Below, one piece after another: positions 22,801-38,919 of a DNA stretch of 64,000 bases. Within the stretch, counting starts at the first letter, position 1. Each line of letters begins with the position of its first letter. The notes beneath the pieces are model-generated. The model made no database searches. It was given only the letters and a program-made list of their open reading frames with translations, and was not told the origin of the DNA. Location: positions 9,614,209 through 9,678,208 of the forward strand of contig CM057003.1 in NCBI GenBank assembly GCA_029891345.1, in the 5' to 3' direction. The position numbers were made by a program, and so were the translations under genes. Source of the stretch: Dryococelus australis (taxonomy: Eukaryota; Arthropoda; Insecta; Phasmatodea; Phasmatidae).

Positions 22801-25293
22801 TTAAGCTTATTGGTGACACTTATAATAGTTACGTAAAAAAAAAAGCGTATTTCAATATTTCAAAATTTCTTCAACGCAGTTCCTACGCTAGTTAAGCGAC
22901 CACCTTGGTAAGATAAATGTTACAGGTACCACTGAACGGTAAGATTTTTGGGTGATTGTTCCCGCCATCTTGATTTTATGGTCATTTATCTTAAACATGT
23001 CAGTGGCCACACGCTTTGCTCAAGGAAGGTTCTGCGGCCAACAGTGCATAGGGTGTAGCATAGTTCAGTTCCCAAAAACCTGTTTGACTGCTGTTAAAGT
23101 TGACACCTCTTCAACCAACTGCATTAAATAATTACTTATTTCTTAACGGTTGATAAACGTCGTGTCAAAAATCACGGTACACCTTCTGAGATAGTTAATG
23201 CAGTAAAAATTAATAATGGAAGATGTAAGAAATGAATCTATCAATGACTCTTGAAAAATTTCAAAATATTAAATATAGTTCGGTGGCAATTAACGATACA
23301 TTCTAGCTGCTAATGTTTCTTGGATTTAAGTAGCACGAGGATTTTAAAGCATTTACAATTATTAACAGTTTGGTAACACATGACGTTTTATGTTACATTA
23401 TAATGGTGCCACTTATACAATGGTGAAAACAACCTTCCATGTATGTTAATTCGTATGTGAGCAAACTGCAGATTACAACGTAACATAAATATATCTTGTT
23501 ACGCTCCTCGACAAATAGTAAAGTAAAATCGATCAGTTATAGCTTTGGGTCGTGAATACCATGTGTGTGTTACAATAACGTTATCTAGAAGCGGCTAGAA
23601 CAGTAAAATGAGCTTAAGATGTAATGATAGGTGCTCGTGTGGTAGAGACTGGATCTCAGAAAACTATATTTTCCTTGTTTCGTCTTTAGAATGAAAAAAA
23701 AAAAAAGAGGCATTGGTCAGTGTGCACGTGTAGGTAAACGTGAGTAAGTGTACGACAGAAACGTATTCATTTAGAAGAGCAACGTGTGAAGAATCTATAA
23801 ATAATAATTTTTAAATTGTACCGCATTTTCTTGACGACTTAGTCAAAGGCGGTGTACTTCTGACTATCAAAGCATTTATTTGAATAAACATTCTGACAAC
23901 CTCAGTCTAAGTCATGTCTGACCGTTATAACAGTATAACAGACGTCCAATGTTATGACAAAGTGGTGGTTACTGCGTATATGTCATGCATACGCTCCTTT
24001 TCTACTCCTACGATAAATCGTGAACCAATTTTGAGCACAATAGCAGCCGACTAAAATTAGTCTATCTTGATCATTAATCAATGGTTTGCTGCGTACACAA
24101 TTACGACTCGCTGCTGATTCAATACTGCGTTGTTTATGGTTAGGCTACTCTCTTGTATTTACACGTATCATTAACGACGGCTATTTGAGTAACTGGATTG
24201 GAGATGCGACAGTATGACGAAAAAGTACACCATATTCAGAACATAATTTGCCTAGCATAAATCTATTTAATAGCTACACGAAGAAGTACAACAATTGAAC
24301 AGATACAAAATATCGTGTAAGATATTTATAAAGTCGGAATGCTACAAGAAAAAAAAATAGAAAGGACATTCAAGAAAGCACGAGAAAGTATATCATACAA
24401 CTATGGCCTGAAAGCGCAATAAATGGGGCATTTAGTAAGCATAGTTGACAAGGCAGCCAGTGAGCAAGTTCGAAGAAATCAAAGATTGAGAAGACTCAAG
24501 GGTGCAAAAAAAAAACTTCGCTTTGAAATATAGAAAGCAAATAAACAAAAACTGAGAGTTTATTAAGAAAACTGACGTTACACATCAAGGAAACAACTCA
24601 AGTTTTTCGTTTACTCAGCTGACGTTGATATTAGGTGAACTAGGTCACGCACTTTCAAAATCTGACTACGCAGTGTTCAAATTTTTCTCCCGAAAAGTTA
24701 TTTTTAAAGTACTTTTACCTTGTTTGGCAAAATGTACACTTTGTATCGTGAAAATGTGTACATGTCTGCTTAGAGTATTTGAAAGTAAATACCGTAATGT
24801 ATTGCATGAGTGATTGTGTCAGTCGGTAATGAAGCTTTCAGGTAGCAATATGAATTCTCGGTGCATTTCTCTTGGTGACGAACATATCTGCATGTATGTT
24901 TACAGGAAAATAACATTAATTATTGTCAAATTTACAGAGCGTTTTCCGGTTACACCTTTCTTTCACCTATTTCGGGCAGCGCCCCAGACAAGCGTGTCTT
25001 AAGTTTCTGGAAATTGTGACGAAATTATCGTCTCACGGTTTTCCTTTCATCTAGTTGTGTTACGGTAGGGTTGGTAACAACCTGCCTATTATATATTTCT
25101 GGGGTACGTAAGAATTTCGGTATTTAAAACGAGCCGGCCGTTTTATATACAGGTCTTGTACGGTATTTGTATTGTTATTAATACGTTTTACTATATTAGG
25201 TTACTTTTATCGTTAGCCATATAGTTTTGTATAAGTGTTAGTTGGGGGAATCGCTGCTTGGGGCGCTGCGTGTGTGCTAGTCGGTGACGTCTT
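22801..25293. other. Unannotated non-coding DNA
   Basis: I see no gene, RNA or repeat family member here. Short A runs occur at about 23,694-23,706 and 24,506-24,515. The longest open stretches (about 60 codons at 24,625-25,002) have no motif and look like chance. Confidence 0.4.
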
Positions 25294-25718
25294 CGCGGTT
25301 CACGATAAAGTGAGCACTTTTGAAACCAATCTTAGAAAAAAACCACTCCTCCTACGTGCATGTATTTTAACGGGCGCACTGAGTGACATGCGCCCAGTAA
25401 AGTTGGTAACGATGTGATGGTGGGAAATTAGTTCCATAACTTAACTTCGAATACAAAGTGTTAGGTAACCATTTGAGATGAATTAAAATATTTCTATCGC
25501 TTTCTGTTCTTTTAATGCGCCGAAGTGTAAAAATGAGCAGATTTTTAAAATATTTACTTTCCTAGTAATTTTACAGTTTCACTTGATCGACGCATGAAGA
25601 AAGCGAGGAGGCTCTTGGCAATGACAATTTTATATTACATGGCGGAAGAACACACGGCGTGCATACAAGTAGATCTTAAGCAGGGCTTTCAAAGTGCTCA
25701 CTTAACCGTGAACAGCCC
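25294..25718. mobile_element. MITE family M copy 3
   Basis: A full-length copy, closest in sequence to copy 1 over the blocks GGGCGCACTGAGTGACATGC and GTAGATCTTAAGCAGGGC. The left end is partly decayed (GCGGTTCACGATAAAG) and the right end reads ACCGTGAACAGCCC. No target duplication is clear. Confidence 0.78.

Positions 25719-30070
<4,352 letters not shown>

Positions 30071-30112
<42 letters not shown>
30071..30112. repeat. (GA)n microsatellite
   Basis: About 42 bases of pure GA repeat, followed by an interrupted GA-rich stretch to about 30,133. Confidence 0.95.
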
Positions 30113-30117
<5 letters not shown>

Positions 30118-30133
30118 AGGGAACGAGAGAGAG

Positions 30134-31212
30134 CGACACGATCCGTTTCGCTTAAACTTTTCTTCCGGACGAAAAAAAAACACGGTGTCACTAGAGCGAG
30201 CCTAGGCACGGTAATTTTCGCTGATATATTTTACTGCAGCAATAAAATGTGTTTCGGTCAGTGTTACCTAACAATACAAATATCTCATTTGGCAATGTTT
30301 AATTTACAAATAGTATACATAAAAACGAGGTTTAAAAATATTGTAACTGTTAACTATTTCTTACCGGCCGTTGCCAACACGTCGCTGCTCTCTCTGTTGT
30401 TCATTCGTATTTAATACGAAATGAATATTACAAGTTATAGAAAATACTAAGTAGATTATTAATCTATTCAAGAACACAGTACTTTAATGTTAGTCACAGG
30501 GTTATATAATTTTGGAATACAAGTAATTGAACACAACAGGTTGACATGTTACGCCTAGGGTGATTTTTCAAAGGTTTGATTCCAAAAGGCCGAATGAAGC
30601 GTGAATGGATTATATAACTTCATTCCAATGGCTAAGGCATTTCTTTCCAAACAGTTAGGCACTTTACCAAGAAGATGGTTTATAAAGTGGAAAATCTCGA
30701 AATATAACAAAATATGCTTGCCCGGACTGTTAGACGTGAAGTATAGCATCACTCTCTTTTACTCTGACAGTTACACCGGCATACTCAGTTTTACATTTCT
30801 GTGATTCGGCAAAAGTAATAGATTGTGTAGTTGCTTATATTCTGAAAGATCACTCTCCGACATCCACAATATTTTTACCTTGAGAATATGCGCCCTCTAA
30901 GCCAATGCACAAAGTTTGTCCTGAACGAACACACAATTTTGCTGAGAAAATAAAATATTTCTCTTTTCAAAAAAATTCTCTGCTCGTAAATGCATACATT
31001 TAAGGACACAGCTTATTTGCATGTTCCTAATGAATATAGCAGCGATGAATGGGACGAAATTCTATGTTCCAAAGTTGTATTAATTGCATTACACTGTTCA
31101 CAAATTTGGACATTGAATATTAGGGTAATGTGTGCACATTTAACACCAGTCATCAACACATTGCTAAGGTATATGAGTAATATGATATGGTTTAATCGAG
31201 GACAAGAGCATA
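30134..31212. other. Unannotated non-coding DNA
   Basis: No gene is supported. The 24-base block at 30,558-30,581 is identical to 15,421-15,444. Confidence 0.4.
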
Positions 31213-32093
31213 GGGCACAGACGCTAGGCACCTCACCGAGATCTTACAATTTCCCTTTCTCCCTAAAAATTTTTGATTTCCCAAAAAATCGATTATTTTC
31301 CCCTTACGATAAATCTTTTCCCACAAAATTCCCATTTTTTCCTTTAAAATGTCTTGTTTTTTCTTTTAAAAGGACCGATGCCCCATTTGCAAAAAACGAG
31401 CTTCCGAAGGCACTTTTCGACCCACTGAAAATATTTGGGAGGCTCGCTTTTTACCAGAAGGACCCCACCTCCCTCACCTCACCCCTAGACATGCTTACCT
31501 CACCCCCCCCCCCCCAACCCGAAAATATAAAAAATGAAGAAAAATCTGAAAAAAAAAATTCTAAAATTCGGGTAACATAACGTTAATTTCAACTCATCCC
31601 TCCCAACTCCCAACATAAATAACACACCCTACCCTCACCTTCCCACCCCCAAAACACAAAAATTGCAAAATATAATCAATATTTAGTTGAATCAAGAAAA
31701 AAATACACTTATGACTGACTACCATGTTAGATGCCAGTGACCTTAAACTTCAACCCAATAACCTTGACCCTGTGCCCATAAACATGAATGACCTTGAACC
31801 CAAAAATCGTAAAATTCCTCCCAAAATGTTCAAAAAACTTTCCAAAAAATCTTAAATGTCGAGAAGGTCTGTAAATAATATTAAAATACATGCAGGAGGT
31901 CCAGGGGCTTTGTGGCAGCTGGAGCGATCAGCGATGAAGCACTCTGACATAAAGATCAACTGACTACTAACCCCCCCCCCACCCAAAAAAAACCCTCTAC
32001 AATTTTTTATTTGCTGATTACTCACTTTTGCTTGACCTCCATCCACCCCTCCACCAACAAGCAACCCATCACATTTCTTGCCCATAATTGCTT

Positions 32094-32245
32094 GTTGGTC
32101 GCATGATATCTCGTCTTTTGCATATAGTTAATGTAGCCAAGGTGTGCCAGATCACATTTCTCGCTCGTATTTGGTTTTTGGTCGCATAATATCTCGTCCT
32201 TTGCATATAATTAATGTAACCAAAGGTGTGCCAGATCACATTTCT
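32094..32245 (+). repeat. Two-copy tandem repeat, about 78 bp, in the left foldback arm
   Basis: GTCGCATGATATCTCGTC...GTGCCAGATCACATTTC occurs twice in tandem. The right arm has only one counterpart (about 34,568-34,640), so this duplication followed arm divergence or was lost on the right. Confidence 0.75.
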
Positions 32246-32639
32246 TCGTTTGATGTAAGAGGTGACAGATCGCATTCTTCCTTGAAGTTTTCAGCATTCA
32301 GTCTGTACCATATTTTATGTTCATCTCTTTCATAAAATTCAGCAGGATATTACCAAGTGTGCTTGTAACTTAACACATACATTTCCCCACCAAAGTAAAA
32401 ACTCTGCCTTAATTTTCGAATACCATTTCAGAGCAGTGAGCTATTGAAGTGTCGATATAAATATGAAGTGCTCGTATAATAGCATCCTTACGATCAACTT
32501 ACCGATTTCATCTTTGGTGGTATCATCGTTGACTACAGCTGGACTGCCTGCATTGCATCAATGCTATCCGCAAACCGTTTGGGTAAAGCACTTCATATTT
32601 GGAAAGTACAAGGGCAGCTAGGGTATTAACATTCATATC

Positions 32640-33240
32640 TTTCGTGCTCTTCTTAGACATCAATCCTTCGCAATCTTCACCAAACCTCACCAATACTCCT
32701 CCCAATCCTCACCAAGCCTTCTCCGTAATCCTCACCAATTCTCCACATTTCTCAGGGAGCCTCCGCAATCTTCCTCCACAATCTAAAGCAATCTTCTGCA
32801 ATTCTCCCCACCAATCCTCACTGATTCTTCTTTGCAATCGGCAATAATCCTCCGCAATCCTCAATAATCCTTCCCAATCTTCCGAAATCCAAAGCAATCC
32901 TCCGCAATCCTCGCTAATCCTCTGGGATTAGCACTGTATACTCCACAATCCACTTCCACAATTCTCCTCTACAATCCTCACCAATCTTCCACAATCCTCA
33001 TTAATCCTCCACAATATATATTATTAACTTAAAATCCTCGCCAATCATCTATAATCCTCCAGAATCCTCACCAATTCTACAAAATACTCACCAGTCCTCC
33101 ACAATCTGAACAATCCTCTTCCACAATCTTCAATAATCCTCCTCATCAATCCTCACAAATCCTCAGTAATCATCAGCAATCCTCCTCACCAATCCTCCGC
33201 AATTCTCCACAATCCTCACCAATTCTTAGCTTAATTCCAG
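32640..33240 (+). repeat. Degenerate short tandem array (CAATCCTC units), left arm
   Basis: Pyrimidine-rich units of about 10-20 bases (CAATCCTC, ACCAATCCTC, CACAATCCTC) repeat with many variants. They are the reverse complement of the array at 33,430-34,140. Confidence 0.9.
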
Positions 33241-33429
33241 CCCCTTGGGGTGCTTCGATCAATCCTTCAGTTTGTTGTCTGCACCAACTGATACATACAG
33301 AAATTACAATAATTTCGACAACATGTACACATTTGGAGACAGTTGGTGAATTAATGTAATTTTTATATGTATGGGTGGGGACAGACAACAAACCAAATGA
33401 TTAATCTAAGGATCGATCGAGGATCTGGC

Positions 33430-34140
33430 ACTGATACAAGGATTGTTAAGGATTGTGGAGGTTTGGGGAAGAGGATTGCTAAGGATTTGTGAGGAAGATT
33501 ATTGAGGATCATGGAGGAGAATAACTAAGGAATACTAAATATTGGTGAGAATTGTGGTGGGTCGGTAAGGGTTGGTAAGGATTGGTTAGGGTTGGCGAGG
33601 GTCATTGAGAATGGGATAGGATTGGTGAGGAATGTAGAGGATCGATGAGAATTGTGGAGGATTGGTAAGGATTGTGGAGGATTGGTGAGGATTGCGGGTG
33701 ATTGTAGAGAAGAGAATGTGGAACATGTGGAGTGATTGTGAAGCATGTGGAGCAATTGCGGAGGATTTGAGAGGATTGTTGTGGATTGTTATGGATTGTG
33801 GTGCGATTGTGTAGTGTATGGTGCTGATTGCAGAGTGTTGGTAAAATTACTTAGGATTGGTATGGTGATTGCTGAAGATTGCAGAGGAGGATTGTGCAGG
33901 ATTGGTGAGGATTGCAGAGTATTGGTGAGGACTGCGGAGGACTGATGAGTATTGTGGAGGATTGCTGGAAGAGGATTGCAAAGGATTGCTGAGAACTATG
34001 AAGGATTTGTGAGGATTGCTAAGGAGGACTGGTGATGATTTGGAAGTAGAACTGTGGAGGATTGGTGCGGATTGCAGAGGAGGATTGGTAAGGATTGGAG
34101 ATGCAGATCACATAGGATTAATGAGGATTGCAAAGAATTG
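33430..34140 (-). repeat. Degenerate short tandem array (GAGGATTG units), right arm
   Basis: Purine-rich units such as GGATTGGTGAGGATTG and GGATTGTGGAGGATTG repeat across about 700 bases. They mirror the left-arm array in inverted orientation. Confidence 0.9.
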
Positions 34141-35795
34141 ATATCTCAGAGGATAATGAAAGATAAGATTGTTTATCACCCTAGCTGACCTCGTACATTT
34201 TCAGTCTCAAGGGATGTACCTAAAAAGTTTGCGAATAGCATCGACCTAACATATGCAGTCCAGCTGTAATCAACGGTGGTAACACCAAATATTAAATCGG
34301 TATGTTGGTCGTACTCATGCTATTAAACAATTGCTTCTTCTTTATATCTGCACTCCCATAGCTCACTGGTCCAAACTAATATTCGGATTTTTAGGCAGAG
34401 TTTTTACTTTGGTGGTAAAATGTGTGTATTATTAAACCACGAGCATGCTTGATAATATCCTGCTGAATTTAATAGAAGAGATGAACATAAAAAAATAACC
34501 TACCAGACTGAAGGTTGAAAATGTCAAGGAAGATAGTGTGATCTGTCACCTCTCACATAAGACGGAGAAATGTGATGCGGTGCACCTTTGGCTACATTAA
34601 TTACCTGCAGAGGACGAACTATCATGCGACCATCAACTAATCACGAGTGCGAAATGTGACGGGTGGAAGGGGCTAGAGAGGGTACAAACAACATGAATAA
34701 TCAGCAACAAAATATTGTAGCGATCGGGGGGGGGGGGGGAGGGGCCTGTCGTCTGCTTGTTTTCATGTCGGAGTGTTTAGTCGGTGATCACTCCAACTGC
34801 TATCAATCTACCGGACCTGCTGCATGTAAGTCTTTTAATATTATTTATGCAATTTTCCTGTATTACAATTTTTTTAAATGTTTTTCAACATTATTTTTGG
34901 ATTTTTGTGAGGAATTTCAGCATTTGTTTGCTTCAAGGTAATTCAAGGTTATGGACAAAGGGCCAAGGTCATTGGTGTTAATGTTAAGGTCACTAACATC
35001 CAACATGGTGGTCTGAATTATCAATGCAATATTTTCCATGATTTTTATACTTATTTTTTTATTTTTTCGATATTTCTTTATTTTTTATGATCTGGTGGTG
35101 GACGGTGGGGTAGGTAATGGGTGATGGTTATGTTGTGGGTGTCAAACAAGGGGAATGTGGGGTAACTTAATTTGTTCTTTGATTTTTAGAATTTTTCGAT
35201 ATTTATTAATTTTTTCAAGCTCTTACACTATTTTCTGTATTGTTGTCTTTATGGTCAATGATTAAAGTCCAAGGTCACTGGCATCTAACATGGTGGTCTA
35301 AATCAGCAATGTAAATTTTTCCTCTATTTTATATTTTCTATATCTTGCTATTATTTTGGGATTTGGAGGGGGAAAATTAAGGGGTAGGGGTGTTGTACAT
35401 GGTGGGCAGGGTAGTGTGAGGTTAATATTATATGTTCCTCCGATTTTAATTTTTTGTTAAATTTTTTGCGATTTGACTTGATTTTTTTATATTTATGTGG
35501 GGAAGGGGTGACGTGAGCATGACTAGGGGTGGCGTGAGGGGGCGGAGGCCTGCGGTTAATAAGCGAGCCTCCTTAACCTTTTCATTTGACTCTAAGTTGG
35601 TGCCTTCGGAGTCTCGTTTGTTGGAAATAGGGAATTCGGTAGTTTTTGAGGGGAAATGGGAAAATTTTAAGTAAAAAGATACATTTTAAGGGATATGGGA
35701 AATTTTCATGGAAAAGAGGATGAATTTGAGTGGAAAACGGGGAATTTTGAGGCACAATGGAATATTTCAAGATGGTGGCGAAGCATCTGGTGCCC

Positions 35796-36973
35796 ATGCC
35801 CCTGTCACCGATTCGGCCACGTCATACTGCTTATATGTGTTCCTTGAGGTTTCACTGTTACGCTTGACTGACGCACGAACAAAGTTATTTGGTCAATGGA
35901 AATGTTCATTTTTCATGTGGTTGAAGAATACAAAAGAAGCAGATAAATATATCCTAAAACGGCATTTAAGAGTTCCGAATTATACGCGAACAGTTTTTAC
36001 GTATTTGATCGGCCACATACACAAACGCATTAATTTTATTGGGTGAAACATACTGTCTCCTAACAAAAAAAAAATATATATATTTTATACTACAATGAAA
36101 ATATAGTGCAGAATATAACACCAAACCCAACGAATGTTTTTTTAAACCCTTTATTTCGGTTGGATTACCTGACCCATGGACGCTATCTCCCCAGCAGACA
36201 GTAGAAGATCGATACGCATATACGCGCCAAAATGCCCCAATGGGCACGAGCAGACAGATAAGCAGCCACATTGTCTCAACGCGTAGGAACAGACAAGCTG
36301 CCCTGCCGACGGGTTGGTCATAGTGGACATAATGTAGACGGGCCGGGCTCTTCCGTGCCCAGACCCCTTCCCCTCCTCCCCCTACCCTTACACAGTGGGC
36401 GACACTCGCCCGGGGCTCCATTCCGCAACGTTACTCCAAGAGTAGAGTAAAGAATGAGTAAACGTGATTTTGGAACAAGTGTCATGTAAACAGCATTATG
36501 TGTGTACAAATATATACGTTGATTAAGCAACCAATGTTTATTCCGAAATATATGTCACTTTCCTCAAATTCTTTCTGTTCAAAAATAATATTTATATACA
36601 TAACCAGCCTTTTTTATTTATTTATTTTTTTTTTTTTTTTTTTACCAAAAGCTAATCATGAACATTACTTCTTCAAATGCAATATTTATAAAAGTTATCT
36701 TTAAAAATAATACACAATTTTCTCACTCGAAAGTCGTAATTTTACCTCGTATGTCTGTAAGCAGAATGTGTACATTTCCGTTCAGTTTCTTTAATTCTAC
36801 TAAACTTCCCACTTTCAGTTTACCTTTCGTAGCTCGCTGAAATAGTGCGTGTGAAAGATTTTCTCTGGCAAGATGCTCAAGAGCGATTACTCTGCAGTTC
36901 TGGGACACTATCAAGAGCGAGTAAAGCATTTACTAGTAGTGTTTTGGGACAGCTAACGAGAGAAGTTTACTTA
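35796..36973. other. Unannotated non-coding DNA
   Basis: No gene is supported. A GC-rich patch lies at 36,300-36,425 and a T run of about 18 at 36,626-36,643. Confidence 0.4.
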
Positions 36974-37389
36974 AGGCTGTTCACGATTAAGTGAGCACTT
37001 TTGAAATCAACATTAGGAAAAAGTCACTGCTCCTACCTGCATATATTTTAACGGGCGGACTGAGTGGCATGCACCCAGTGAAGTTGGTAACGATGGAGGG
37101 AAAGTAGTCCCTATCATAACGTCGAATAAAAAGTGCCAGGCAACCATTTGTAATAGCTTAGATTATTGCCTTCGCTTTCTGCTTTTTTTTTATAATGCAT
37201 CGAAGTGTAAAATTGACAGATTTGCGAAATTTTACTTTTTTTTTTTTTTTCTACTTGACCGACGCATGAATTAAGCGATGAGTCCCATGGCAATGTTAAT
37301 TTTACATGAGGCGGAAAAGTACACAGTATGCATAACAAGTAGATCTTAAGCAGGGCTTTGAAAAGTGCTCGTTTTACCGTGAACAGCCT
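36974..37389. mobile_element. MITE family M copy 4
   Basis: The left end reads AGGCTGTTCACGATTAAGTG and the right end TTTTACCGTGAACAGCCT. They are inverted repeats, with TTA on both sides (36,971-36,973 and 37,390-37,392). The body has the same GTAGATCTTAAGCAGGGC block as the other long copies. This is the cleanest target-site evidence for the family. Confidence 0.87.
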
Positions 37390-37422
37390 TTAGCAGAGTA
37401 CCGTTTTGGAACGCCGCCGCCT

Positions 37423-37697
37423 GGAGGGAGCGTCTACTCGTGGGCCTGGAGGGAGCGTCTACTCGTGGGCCTGGAGGGAGCGTCTACTCGTGGGCCTGGA
37501 GGGAGCGTCTACTCGTGGGCCTGGAGGGAGCGTCTACTCGTGGGCCTGGAGGGAGCGACTACTCGTGGGCCTGGAGGGAGCGTCTACTCGTGGGCCTGGA
37601 GGGAGCGTCTACTCGTGGGCCTGGAGGGAGCGTCTACTCGTGGGCCTGGAGGGAGCGACTACTCGTGGGCCTGGAGGGAGCGTCTACTCGTGGGCCG
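37423..37697 (+). repeat. 11-copy, 25 bp minisatellite
   Basis: The unit starts GGAGGGAGCGTCTACTCGTG and ends GGCCT. Eleven copies run head to tail without length change. Copies 6 and 10 (starting 37,548 and 37,648) share a T-to-A change (GCGACT for GCGTCT), exactly four units apart, which points to block duplication. Because 25 is not a multiple of 3, all three forward frames stay open, and long frames here are an artefact of the repeat. Confidence 0.97.
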
Positions 37698-37980
37698 GAC
37701 AGCTAGTTACCGACTGAGAATGTCCGTATAAGTGGTCCTGCTAAATGGGGGGTCATTCCCCGCCAACTTTGGATTTTCGGAATTATCACCGTAACTTGCG
37801 TCAAATATTTTGTATTTTACTTTGGGCGTCGACAAGACGTAGGGTGTTACTTGGCGCGTGTTTTTAAAACACGTATTGCTGGACTACTCTTGCCTGAACC
37901 ATTTTTGTAACCGCCATTATATTAAAATTTGCTTATTTACTGCCGGAAATTACTAGGCAAAAATTAATAAAGCCCTTAGA

Positions 37981-38906
37981 AGTGAAGTGAAGAAATTTGG
38001 ATGGCTCTTAACATCGACGTCTTGAAAGCCGATGAGGGTGATTGAGGCGAATATTGTAACATAAGCCATATACATATAGCTCGTGAGAAACAAAACAAAC
38101 AGGATAAGACATTGGGGCTAATCCTCTTTAAGCTACTCTTACTCTGGGGGAATAACTCATAGGCAATTACAAAAACTACTAAATATTTTATACCCCTTTC
38201 TTGTACAAAATGATCTTAAATATCTTAGACAAACAACTCTGAATAATTACTTGGCTCTTCCAAGCTAGTATTAACGTTATCAATAATTAAGGCTCTTTAA
38301 CAGGGGACCTCTAGGGTCTCCGCACGTAGGTTCGTTTCCGGATCTATCCTGCACCCAGAACCAATAATCTCCTTACCACTGATTCTTGACGACACCGGGC
38401 CGGAGCTCCTCCACCTCGTGACGTCATGTAGTCGTGGTGATTGGTCGTTCAGGTCAACGTCTCTCTAAGACGTCGTTCAAGGATCTCGGATCGCTCTGCT
38501 GGGTTGCCCTCAAGCTTTGATGGACCACGATGTGGTACCGACAGAGTGGGTCAGAGAGTGGGATGTGTCGTCATGCACCAGCGGTCTTATATACTGTATG
38601 GCTGGCCGACATACAGCAATGTCTTCTGCCACCCTCGCGGCTCCCTAGCTCCCCTTACCACGAGTGCACCAAGACAGCGCTCGGTCAGCGAGGTGCGGGA
38701 TCAAGGCCCCCCGTCCATAACACTATGGAGCAGCGCCGAAATGAAAGGGCGGGGGAAACGGGAGATCCCCAAGAAAACCCGCCGACCAACGGCATCGCCC
38801 GGCACGATTCCCACATGCGAAAATGCTGGAGTGACCCGGCCGGGGATTGAACCCGGATTGACTTGGTGGAAGGCGAGCAGTCTAACCGCTCTGTCACCAT
38901 GGTCTC
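37981..38906 (-). mobile_element. SINE copy B, split by an inserted element
   Basis: The 3' part of the SINE (37,981-38,054) and its body and head (38,723-38,906) are separated by about 668 bases. A perfect 13 bp target duplication, TAAAGCCCTTAGA, flanks the composite at 37,968-37,980 and 38,907-38,919. This shows the two halves are one insertion that was later interrupted. Confidence 0.88.
38055..38722. mobile_element. Probable solo LTR nested in SINE copy B
   Basis: The inserted 668 bases start TGTAACATAAG and end CCATAACA, the TG...CA signature of an LTR with short inverted ends. The flanks are ATAT on the left and CTAT on the right, a 4 bp duplication with one change. A TATA-like TTATATACT occurs at about 38,584. 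There is no coding sequence. It could instead be a non-autonomous DNA element. Confidence 0.45.
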
Positions 38907-38919
38907 TAAAGCCCTTAGA

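Larger units (their letters stand above)
31213..35795. mobile_element. Foldback-like element: 4.6 kb imperfect inverted repeat
   Basis: The left arm (31,213 to about 33,300) and right arm (about 33,330 to 35,795) are reverse complements over most of their length. Paired landmarks, left and right: GAGCTTCCGAAGGCAC at about 31,400 with its complement at about 35,605; CCCCTAGACATGCTTACCTC at about 31,482 with about 35,510-35,530; the CACTCTGACAT block at about 31,940 with ATGTCGGAGTG at about 34,766; GACCTTGA-type repeats at 31,740-31,800 with 34,930-35,000. The core arms are tandem CAATCCTC units on the left and GAGGATTG units on the right, meeting at about 33,250-33,400. Long arms made of tandem repeats are the mark of foldback transposons. 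No coding capacity is seen. Confidence 0.72.

Noticed and set aside
30990..31580. Open frame of 196 codons on the plus strand
   Set aside because: It runs into the outer end of the foldback arm and is low in complexity (F/P/K-rich); no domain or motif is visible.
32640..34140. Possible CRISPR-like array
   Set aside because: Units are short, continuous and degenerate without spacers, mirrored as an inverted repeat; this is a eukaryotic tandem repeat.
35966..36421. Minus-strand frame of 151 codons
   Set aside because: No domain, no codon-bias signal and GC-rich only in its first part; likely chance.
37406..37731. Three overlapping forward frames of 88-103 codons with repeated GGSVYSWAWRERLLV-like segments
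   Set aside because: They are the three readings of the 25 bp minisatellite; the unit is not a multiple of three, so every frame stays open. No gene signal.
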